The translations under genes were made by a program, and so were the position numbers. From positions 1 through 64,000 of the forward strand of contig JABLXX010000003.1 in the NCBI GenBank assembly GCA_013177825.1: a DNA stretch of 64,000 bases, given 5' to 3'. This document shows, piece by piece, positions 32,578 through 40,159 of the stretch (position 1 is its first letter; each line of letters begins with the position of its first letter). The notes below the pieces were generated by a model that was given only the letters and a program-made list of their open reading frames with translations, was not told the origin of the DNA and did no database searches. Origin of the DNA: Syntrophaceae bacterium (GTDB lineage: Bacteria > Desulfobacterota > Syntrophia > Syntrophales > PHBD01).

Positions 32578-33570
32578 ATGAAAATCAAGGTGGTTATCGT
32601 CAACATCGTCTTGATCGTGGCCGTCGTGCTGGTGGCTGAGTGGTTCGCATGGTTGTGGCCGTATTGGGGAGAAGTCGAGCAGACGGCGGCGAGGTACGAA
32701 GGCACCTGTGATCAGAATTACTTCAGATCGAACGTTCCTTTTCTCGGATACGCCCCCGGTCCCGGATCGTCTTGCACGGTGAGGATGCTCTACGGAGAGA
32801 GGGTCATTTACGACGCCCAACGCACAATCGGGAGCGATGGGCTCCGAATCACTCCCGCATCCAAAAGCCCCAACGCCCCAGGAATCGCGTTCTTCGGTTG
32901 CTCCATTACCTTTGGAGACGGAGTCAACGATAACGAATCCATGCCCTATCGATTCGCCGAATTGACCGGATACAAAGTTTGGAACTTCGGCTTTTCTGGC
33001 TACGGTCCCCACCAGATGCTGTCCGCCCTGGAACACGGAATCGCTGACCGGGTTGTCGGGAACGTCGCGCCGAAGGTCGTCGTGTATCAGGCGATCCCGC
33101 ATCACGTTACAAGAGTGGAAGGGGACCTTGTGTGGTATCCGGACGGTCCCCGCTATGTCTCTGACGGTAACGGAGGGGTTAACTTCGCCGGGAACCTTCA
33201 CGGCTCGATCTCGTCGTGGATCATGGATCAATCCATGAAGACGAACATCGGCAGACGCTACTGGATATGGAAAGCCCAGGGCGGAGGGGGTGACATTGAC
33301 TTGACCGTAAAAATTGTTGCCCGCTCCCGAGATCTCGTTAAGCAGAAATGGCCGGATGCTCGGTTTGTTGTTCTCTACTGGCCTGTTGATTCCGAGACCA
33401 GCACAAGACTTGAGGAAGGTTTTCGACGGGCGGGGATGACCGTTCACCGCGTAACCGAAGCCATCCCTGATTGGCGTCTCCTGCATGTCAAATACTCCAT
33501 TCCCCATGACGGACACCCAAACGCCCTCGCGCACAACATGATTGCTGAGTATCTCGCAAAAAACCTGTAA
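32578..33570 (+). CDS. Membrane-anchored SGNH (GDSL-like) hydrolase, phage cargo gene
   Basis: 330 residues on the strand opposite to all other phage genes. An N-terminal membrane segment (KVVIVNIVLIVAVVLVAEWFA) is followed by an outside domain. The SGNH block I is FFGCSITFGDGVND with the nucleophile serine; a Gly-rich WNFGFSGYGPHQ gives block II; the C-terminal DGHPNALAH gives the Asp-x-x-His pair. SGNH enzymes add or remove acyl groups, often on polysaccharides. With its own promoter and inverted direction it is a typical lysogenic-conversion cargo gene (moron). It may modify surface glycans of the lysogen (inference). Confidence 0.75.
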   Translation: MKIKVVIVNIVLIVAVVLVAEWFAWLWPYWGEVEQTAARYEGTCDQNYFRSNVPFLGYAPGPGSSCTVRMLYGERVIYDAQRTIGSDGLRITPASKSPNAPGIAFFGCSITFGDGVNDNESMPYRFAELTGYKVWNFGFSGYGPHQMLSALEHGIADRVVGNVAPKVVVYQAIPHHVTRVEGDLVWYPDGPRYVSDGNGGVNFAGNLHGSISSWIMDQSMKTNIGRRYWIWKAQGGGGDIDLTVKIVARSRDLVKQKWPDARFVVLYWPVDSETSTRLEEGFRRAGMTVHRVTEAIPDWRLLHVKYSIPHDGHPNALAHNMIAEYLAKNL

Positions 33571-33574
33571 GCCT

Positions 33575-34762
33575 CTACGGCAGCCGGAAGATCGCTGTTA
33601 TCCCGAGGCCCTTTGCCACCGTTCCGGAATGCACGGTCAAGATCACCGCATTGAGTGTGTCCCCCTCCGCGATATCGTCATAGTCGGTATTGATTACTGC
33701 GGGCGTTTCGGCGGTCTTGCTGGTAAATTCAAGGCTGTCAATTGAGACCATCGTTGACAGCATGCCCCGGTTCTTCGTTACAACGATGGAGCCTGTACCA
33801 ATAGTCTTGTTCGCCTCGGCACTGGAACCTGCATCGGTCGTCTCAAAATAGTTGGCCCCCACAGCCGTGATCGACTTGAATCCATTGTTTCCTGCCGCAA
33901 AATTCTGCGCCTGGATTGAAATACCATCGTTGACTTGCAGGGAGGCGGCAGAGGAGGAGATTCCCGGGTCGGTGCCGGTTCCATCATATGTATAGCGCGT
34001 GGTGTTCGCGTCCGGCGCCCCAGGTCTGGTAATGTCAAACTGAGTCGTACTGTCCCCGAGCGTTACAGGCCTGTTTCTCCCGAGCGTAACTGCCATGGTC
34101 CCGGTGGTCCCGGGCTGAGTCCCTACCCCGGCCAGGACACCTACAAGATTCATCCCCGCCAGAGACGAAGGGATCGGTGAAGACATTGCAAAGGCATACT
34201 GAGCACAATCGGTAGTCGGAGCGACGACCTGGAAATAAATCTCCTTCGTCCCCAGGTTCGACCCCGCCAGCGCATCGGGCGTGACGGCCTCATCGGTCGC
34301 CGTGCCGGTGTTGACGGTGGCGGAAGTGGAATATTTGATGGGGGCATTCAAGTAAACCGGGTAAAAATCATCGCTGGCGGCATTCCGATACCCCAGGACA
34401 AGCCGGTTGTAAGCCAGGATGTTCGATGCTGCCCCTGTCGTGATGCTCCCTGCGGATACAGTTAGGGCCGTTCCGTCCGACTCGTTCAAATCGACGTAGG
34501 CGAATTGGCCGTCCGTAAGGGCGATGCTCCCGGCAGCGATCGTGTTTTGAACCAAGTTTCCGGCCGCCGTGTTGAAGTGGATCCGGATCGCGCCCGACCA
34601 TGAAAGCGTTCCGGTGGATGCATTCCAGGAAATCGCCCCATCGCAACTGACAATGACATTTTTAAGATAGGTGATCGCCTTATCCAGTTCATTGAACGGA
34701 ATGTTCATGTGGGTATATTTCCACAGCGTTTCCGCCGTAAGGGCCGTGAAGAAATTCCCCAT
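33575..34762 (-). CDS. Tail fibre-like structural protein
   Basis: 395 residues rich in Thr, Ser, Ala and Gly with beta-type sequence. The N-terminus MGNFFTALTAETLWKYTHMNIPFNELDKAITYLKN looks like an attachment segment, followed by a repetitive beta body (NAPIKYSTSATVNTGTA, TPDALAGSNLGTKE). Position downstream of the baseplate genes suggests a distal tail or receptor-binding part. No enzymatic motif was seen. Confidence 0.6.
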   Translation of the reverse strand: MGNFFTALTAETLWKYTHMNIPFNELDKAITYLKNVIVSCDGAISWNASTGTLSWSGAIRIHFNTAAGNLVQNTIAAGSIALTDGQFAYVDLNESDGTALTVSAGSITTGAASNILAYNRLVLGYRNAASDDFYPVYLNAPIKYSTSATVNTGTATDEAVTPDALAGSNLGTKEIYFQVVAPTTDCAQYAFAMSSPIPSSLAGMNLVGVLAGVGTQPGTTGTMAVTLGRNRPVTLGDSTTQFDITRPGAPDANTTRYTYDGTGTDPGISSSAASLQVNDGISIQAQNFAAGNNGFKSITAVGANYFETTDAGSSAEANKTIGTGSIVVTKNRGMLSTMVSIDSLEFTSKTAETPAVINTDYDDIAEGDTLNAVILTVHSGTVAKGLGITAIFRLP

Positions 34763-34764
34763 GA

Positions 34765-34971
34765 TCAGACCCCTCCCTTCGTCATTTTATCGACCATGTC
34801 CCGCATATTCGGGGGAACGAGCCCCCCCAGGGCCGAAAGTGCATGACTCACCTGATCCCTGTTAGCCCTCATGGCCGCCTCCGCATTGGCCTGCGATTGT
34901 GCGGCATGAGCGTTCAGTGTCTTCAACTCGGCCACGATCTGCCGGAGCAGCCCCTTTACCTCTTCCATCAT
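34765..34971 (-). CDS. Small coiled-coil phage protein of unknown function
   Basis: 68 residues, mostly helical (LLRQIVAELKTLNAHAAQSQANAEAAMRA), with AGGACATG context typical of a ribosome site. It lies two bases before the fibre gene and six after the baseplate protein, so it belongs to the same operon. It may be a fibre chaperone or trimerisation factor (inference). Confidence 0.5.
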   Translation of the reverse strand: MMEEVKGLLRQIVAELKTLNAHAAQSQANAEAAMRANRDQVSHALSALGGLVPPNMRDMVDKMTKGGV

Positions 34972-34977
34972 GTCCTC

Positions 34978-36042
34978 CTAAGACGGGTAGCAGATGATGC
35001 TTGCCATCGCCTCGATGGCGATATTGACGTGCAGCGCAAACTTGAAGATCGCAAAATCAGTTGTGCCCTTTGTGTAAGTGAACGTCGTTGATGAAAATAT
35101 GCCGGTCCTGGTGGCGGTCGACCCGGGGCCGTCATCGCCGGTGAGAGTGCCGTTGTCCTCATTGTAGATCTCGGCGGTGAGCACATACGGTGCCGAGGAC
35201 GAAACGGCATTCCCGTACTGATCCAGGACCGTAATGGTGATGACGGATGTGGTGTCCGCCGGATGCAGATGATCCGGGGCCAGGGACACGGACAGGCTCT
35301 TCGCCACCGGTGCAGCGAATTTCCCGGCGATATTGATCGAGGTGATTTCCGTCGTTCCCGAATGCAGGAAAATATATGTGGGTTCGCCGCCGACCTGTAG
35401 ATGATCGGCGCTCACCACAGGATAAACCGGAGTCGTTTGGAACGGCGTCCCTGCTACATAATCAAGAACCCCGTCCGCCCCCACCTGGATCAGATCGAAC
35501 CGGAAATAACCGGCAGCCGGGGAAGCCGGGACAGTCAAGGCTCCGGCGATGGTATTGATGACGCCGCCCATCGATGCCTTGTAGACGTCGGAATTACAGG
35601 CGATGGCATCAAGGGTATAAGTGACGCCGCCGATCCGGTACGTGCCGACCTTCACCAGGACGACCATGTCTGGGTCATTATAGGCCGGGACCAGATTGCA
35701 GCCGGTTAGGATGGCATCAACCGCCGTTGGGGCCGTCGGGGCTGCCGATCCGCCCGCCACCGGAGTGGGAACGATCAACCCGCAGCCCACAACCTCGATC
35801 CGCCCCCGGATGCCCCGATTGAATGCAATGCGGACAGCATTCCCCGGTTTCAGCCATGCCGGTGTCTGCTGCCAGTTCTCCGGGTAATAGGCCGTAATCT
35901 GATTGTTGCTGCCCTGGATTTTTACGCGGCACGTCCTGGTCGACGCCTCAACACTCCACAAAATCCCGTCCATCGACTCGCCGCGGGCCGCAATCTGCCG
36001 GTCAACCTTAGATCTTATGAACTGCCTGCTGTATAGTCTCAC
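34978..36042 (-). CDS. Baseplate/tail-tip protein with OB-like start and Ig-like C-terminal domain
   Basis: 354 residues. Residues 20-80 (DGILWSVEASTRTCRVKIQGSNNQITAYYPENW... KPGNAVRIAFNRGIRGRIEVVG) resemble the OB-fold of phage spike or baseplate proteins. Residues 235-345 contain a bacterial Ig-like pattern (DHLHPADTTSVITITVLDQYGNAVS). Its ATG overlaps the preceding large hub gene by four bases. A role in the tail tip or in adhesion is inferred from location and fold clues. Confidence 0.6.
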   Translation of the reverse strand: MRLYSRQFIRSKVDRQIAARGESMDGILWSVEASTRTCRVKIQGSNNQITAYYPENWQQTPAWLKPGNAVRIAFNRGIRGRIEVVGCGLIVPTPVAGGSAAPTAPTAVDAILTGCNLVPAYNDPDMVVLVKVGTYRIGGVTYTLDAIACNSDVYKASMGGVINTIAGALTVPASPAAGYFRFDLIQVGADGVLDYVAGTPFQTTPVYPVVSADHLQVGGEPTYIFLHSGTTEITSINIAGKFAAPVAKSLSVSLAPDHLHPADTTSVITITVLDQYGNAVSSSAPYVLTAEIYNEDNGTLTGDDGPGSTATRTGIFSSTTFTYTKGTTDFAIFKFALHVNIAIEAMASIICYPS

Positions 36043-39000
36043 GACACATACCAGCCTTCGATTTTATCCACACAGGATGCCTCTTCCTTGACTCCGGACG
36101 GCACCCTGTAGGTCCGCTTGAGGTCCGTAATGAAAACCGTCATGGCCTGTCCTGAATAAGGATGGATAACGCTGATCGTGTCGCCTTCCTCATCCTGCAG
36201 GTGTGATACTTTATCGAACGTCAACCGCTTTCGCTGGCCCTTCAAGACGTCCCGCTCGTGGTTCGCCACCAGTTGGCAATCTTCCGTGGTGTAACAGAAC
36301 TCGCTCTCGATCTTCGTTGAGATGACTTTCCCAATCTGCCCCTGGAGCTCAAAATCATTGGCAGTTGCCTGGACGGAACGGCGGACGTAGCCGACGGGCA
36401 GGCCATGTATTTCATATTGGAAGTTTCCGATTGAACTTGTGATGTTGAGGATGATGACCATCGCCAGCGCCTGAACGAACCGCCCGACGGGAATGGTGAA
36501 CCCTCCATTCGCTATGAAGCCGAACGCCACAACGATGTCGGGAATCCAGGCCGCCGCCAGATAAATGGATACCTGGATCACCAGGGGCGGCCTCAGATCC
36601 GGGGCGCTAACTGTTACGACACAGTATTTTTCATTCGTGTCAACGGACGTAATGCTCTCATCAACGCCCCCTGCCAAATCGAATGCGATGGTGCTTGCCG
36701 ACTCAACAATGAACAGTCGGGGGGACCGGAACCGGGCGGATTGGTCGTCGGAATAATAGACGATGAAGTCATTTTCAAACCCATACCATCCACAGGTTCC
36801 GCTCAACGTCTTTATCAATTCCTCGGCATAGACAACCTCCGTGTAGGCCCGCTCCTGACCCACAACGGCGACTTGATTCGTGAAGTCGGAAAAGGTGTCA
36901 TCAGGGGTGAAATTAAGGATCTGCGTTGAGTCGCCATAGGTATGGGTGATCGCGTTGTCCAGGGCGATCTTCCCGGCAGCAATCTTGTCATCCCGGGTGA
37001 TCTTGAGAAAATAGCCGTACCTATCAAGGATCTGCTGGATGGCATCCAGGAGCGCCGTTTCAACCCATTGATGGTAAAGAGTGGTCTCGTTGTCGATGGT
37101 CGGCCAGGAGAAATCCCCCGCGTCAACGGTACTGTCCGCAGCTATGATGAGCCCTTCGATAATGTCCGTCGGGTCGTCAGAATATTCAGCGGATGCAATG
37201 ATCTCCTTGAACTTCCACAGGGTCCGCATGTCCTCGGCGGTGATCTTGAGCGTCGGCAGCTTGCCCCTTTGGTAGCCTTCCATCTTCCGCTCGATGATCC
37301 AGTACGTGCCCTGGTTTTCCCAATACTCCACACCGCCGATCAACTCCCCCAGGCGCACAGAGATCTTGCGCCCCTTGTCGACATACTTCCGATAAAGGGA
37401 TGCCAGGTTGTAGGGATCGAACAGGTGGCCGTGGGTGATTGTGAATTCCAGCTTTCCGGGATCTCCGTCAATCGTCCAGGTCAGTTCAAGGCCGGAATCA
37501 CGCATCCAGAAAGGCGCCAAATCGAATGCCGGGGCTTCCGTATCCCACCAGATCGAGGTTTCCTCGATGTCTTTGAAAACACCGAAGGCGTAAAGGGTCC
37601 CCGATTCGGAATCCATCGCGGCTTCAAGGTCATAGGTATTGTTTTCCAGGACCATGTTGTCAGCCTTCCCCCAGGTCCAGGCTCCGGCTGAATAGGTGCC
37701 GATCTTATAAAAGGATTCTTTGAAGGCGCCATAGGTGGAAATGGCCAGGACTCCTTCCTGATCAGTAAGAGCCCCGAACGTGGTAAAGATCAATTCGCCT
37801 GTTTCGTCGTATTCCAGGAGATTGAATTCGTCATCTGCCGGCGTGGTAAATCCCGGATTGTTCGCGTTGCTATAATTTACCCATGTGTTCAAAGCCGGAT
37901 CATAAATGATTAAACCATAGACGGATGACGTGATCAGCATCCTTCCATCAGCCATTACTTTAATGTCTGTGAATCCATAATCATCAACCGTCGCAAAAGT
38001 CGGCCTATGGCAAATCATTGCATCGGTGGTTAGATCAATGACCACCAATCCATAATTGCTTCCCTGGCTGTAATACGTTGAATGGTCAAATCCAGCATAG
38101 ATCTTCCCGTTATAGATTTCCGCGCATTCCAAACCTCTTTCAGGAAAACCGGGATAAGCCGCAACGTAATAATTCTTAATAAGAACACCGGTTGCTAGAT
38201 TATAAACAGAACAGAATCCGGCTCCCTGCTGGACATTGGTGTCATTCCCATAAACAAGGATATAACCATATTCCGGATAAACCTTGAACTTAACATTCAA
38301 ATAAAGCTTCGCGGTCCCGGCAACGCCAGGATTGCAATCTGCACAAACAATATGCTCGGTATAAGTCAGGGATCCGGTACTGAAAGGAATATATCCGATG
38401 ATGAATTGCCAATTCAAATGACTGAAAAACCATACCTTATCGCTTGTCAGATCAATCTGAACAGCGCACAGAGTCAATCCGTAAGTATGGGTCGCCGTGA
38501 CGTTTTGAGTGATTGAATAAACGGGCCATGATCCAAAGGCATAATTCCGGATGATTAAATCATTTTCCCCATCCAGGATCTGAACGAAAATCCTATTCAT
38601 CTGGCCCAGGGTATGGACGGCGATATAATGGCCTGAATTGATCGATCCAAGAGAATATCCAAATGCAGGACCGCCGAAGATCTGATGAAAATCCCCGTTC
38701 GGGTATGACCATGCTGCATCAATTTCCCAAGCATCAACGTCAACCCGATTCACGGCAATTCCCGAATAACCGCAGGCCGTGATATAGAGTTTCCGGTTTG
38801 TCGCATCAAAATGAAGTTGTGAGATAACACCGATGCCTCCGCCTGTACTCGGGGAAAGCCATCCATCGGCATTCTCGTTGACCATCAAGGATTTCTGTTC
38901 CTGGGTCCAGATCGCATACATTTCAGTGGCTGATTTCATGACAGACCGACCGTGATTCCCGATTGTCGCAAAATCATCATAGGCGGTCATGGCCCCGCCC

Positions 39001-39785
39001 AGGGTCCATGTCGCTCCATCAGGGGAAGTGGCATAATAAACATTTGTCCGTTCTTCCCCCGATCCCCCGACACCATCCACAACCGTGATCCAAAGCCAAA
39101 ATGTTGCGTGAGACGCATCATACATCAGGGCGGGGGAAGACCATTTTAAAGGGGTTGCATCGGCCACAATGCCCCGATCTCCCCAAGTCTGGAAATCCGT
39201 GCTGGTGATCGTATAAACAACATATTCGGTTGGCGTCTCATATTCCCCGGCTGTTACAACCAGATATTCATTTGCCAGCGGATTATAAATGACGGCAATT
39301 CCATCAGAATAATAATCATGCAACCATGAATCAATGGTTCCATTAGAAACCTTTGTCCCGGTAACCGTGAGGATCTGATATTTGATGTAGTAGTTATGAT
39401 CAGATTGATTATCTTCAAGCCATACAATAGCGATATTTCCATTTGCCATTTCACATATGGAAACATTTTTGATTACGATTGCATCAGAGCCGTTATAAAG
39501 GCTCATGGGAACTATGGTGAAAGTCGTTTTCCCGGCATCGGTATAAAAATATCGAATGTCATAAATATTATTTAAAGACCCGGATGGACCATAGATATAA
39601 CAACCCACCAGGCGGCCCAGGGAATGAACCAGGACACAAGGATCAGATTCGTTGATGGTCTCGGTGGTCAGGACTGTTCCGTCAAAAGGAATGGCATTGG
39701 TCGGATCCCCGGAAAGGATCTCGACCAGGGGTGACCGCCGGTTTCCGTCCTGGTTGGCCTGCAAGGTCGCGTTCAAGGTCCGCAT
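36039..39785 (-). CDS. Baseplate hub-like protein fused to an Asp-box (sialidase-like) beta-propeller
   Basis: 1248 residues. The N-terminal 740 or so are beta-repeat sequence with Asp-box motifs, STDFQTW at 195-201 and SPDGATW at 254-260, as in sialidase and related propellers. The C-terminal 480 residues (from about FDLAPFWMRDSGLELTWTI) look like a tail hub: a long alpha/beta domain with LYRKYVDKGRKISVRLGELIGG, an ILDRYGYFLKIT segment and a final DLKRTYRVPSGVKEE. DNA for about residues 50-700 is clearly AT-richer than the rest of the operon, suggesting an acquired host-recognition module. No catalytic sialidase residues could be verified, so binding is safer than hydrolysis as a role. Confidence 0.65.
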   Translation of the reverse strand: MRTLNATLQANQDGNRRSPLVEILSGDPTNAIPFDGTVLTTETINESDPCVLVHSLGRLVGCYIYGPSGSLNNIYDIRYFYTDAGKTTFTIVPMSLYNGSDAIVIKNVSICEMANGNIAIVWLEDNQSDHNYYIKYQILTVTGTKVSNGTIDSWLHDYYSDGIAVIYNPLANEYLVVTAGEYETPTEYVVYTITSTDFQTWGDRGIVADATPLKWSSPALMYDASHATFWLWITVVDGVGGSGEERTNVYYATSPDGATWTLGGAMTAYDDFATIGNHGRSVMKSATEMYAIWTQEQKSLMVNENADGWLSPSTGGGIGVISQLHFDATNRKLYITACGYSGIAVNRVDVDAWEIDAAWSYPNGDFHQIFGGPAFGYSLGSINSGHYIAVHTLGQMNRIFVQILDGENDLIIRNYAFGSWPVYSITQNVTATHTYGLTLCAVQIDLTSDKVWFFSHLNWQFIIGYIPFSTGSLTYTEHIVCADCNPGVAGTAKLYLNVKFKVYPEYGYILVYGNDTNVQQGAGFCSVYNLATGVLIKNYYVAAYPGFPERGLECAEIYNGKIYAGFDHSTYYSQGSNYGLVVIDLTTDAMICHRPTFATVDDYGFTDIKVMADGRMLITSSVYGLIIYDPALNTWVNYSNANNPGFTTPADDEFNLLEYDETGELIFTTFGALTDQEGVLAISTYGAFKESFYKIGTYSAGAWTWGKADNMVLENNTYDLEAAMDSESGTLYAFGVFKDIEETSIWWDTEAPAFDLAPFWMRDSGLELTWTIDGDPGKLEFTITHGHLFDPYNLASLYRKYVDKGRKISVRLGELIGGVEYWENQGTYWIIERKMEGYQRGKLPTLKITAEDMRTLWKFKEIIASAEYSDDPTDIIEGLIIAADSTVDAGDFSWPTIDNETTLYHQWVETALLDAIQQILDRYGYFLKITRDDKIAAGKIALDNAITHTYGDSTQILNFTPDDTFSDFTNQVAVVGQERAYTEVVYAEELIKTLSGTCGWYGFENDFIVYYSDDQSARFRSPRLFIVESASTIAFDLAGGVDESITSVDTNEKYCVVTVSAPDLRPPLVIQVSIYLAAAWIPDIVVAFGFIANGGFTIPVGRFVQALAMVIILNITSSIGNFQYEIHGLPVGYVRRSVQATANDFELQGQIGKVISTKIESEFCYTTEDCQLVANHERDVLKGQRKRLTFDKVSHLQDEEGDTISVIHPYSGQAMTVFITDLKRTYRVPSGVKEEASCVDKIEGWYVS

Positions 39786-40159
39786 TATGTGGCCTCGCTC
39801 ATGATCAGGAGCGTCAACTTGACGTTCTTCCGGTAGTGGCCTGTGTCGTCATCGAGATACAGGTGATATTCTCCATCCAGGGCCAGGATCTCCACGTTGA
39901 AAGTCTTTCCGGAGTCGTCCTGGGGATCAAAAACAACCTGCGCGTCGGCATCCTGGATGTCCTCCAGGTCGTCAAATTCGCTCGTCTCCATGTAGCTCCA
40001 TGCCAGATCGAGCTTCTTTCCCTCGTAGCTGCTGCCCCAGGTGAAAATGGCGACGGAGGTATAAGTCTTTACCCAGGCCACATCCCGATCCTTTTTGATC
40101 AGGGTCATCGTGTCCGGGTTCTGGGCAAAGGTGAGGGTTCCCAATGTGGCGTTAGGCAT
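39785..40159 (-). CDS. Small tail protein between tape measure and hub
   Basis: 124 residues of beta-type sequence (MPNATLGTLTFAQNPDTMTLIKKDRDVAWVKT, then DLAWSYMETSEFDDLEDIQDADAQVVF). It overlaps the tape measure gene by eight bases and touches the hub gene. The position matches distal tail adaptor proteins in other phages. I do not recognise the sequence family with certainty. Confidence 0.6.
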   Translation of the reverse strand: MPNATLGTLTFAQNPDTMTLIKKDRDVAWVKTYTSVAIFTWGSSYEGKKLDLAWSYMETSEFDDLEDIQDADAQVVFDPQDDSGKTFNVEILALDGEYHLYLDDDTGHYRKNVKLTLLIMSEAT

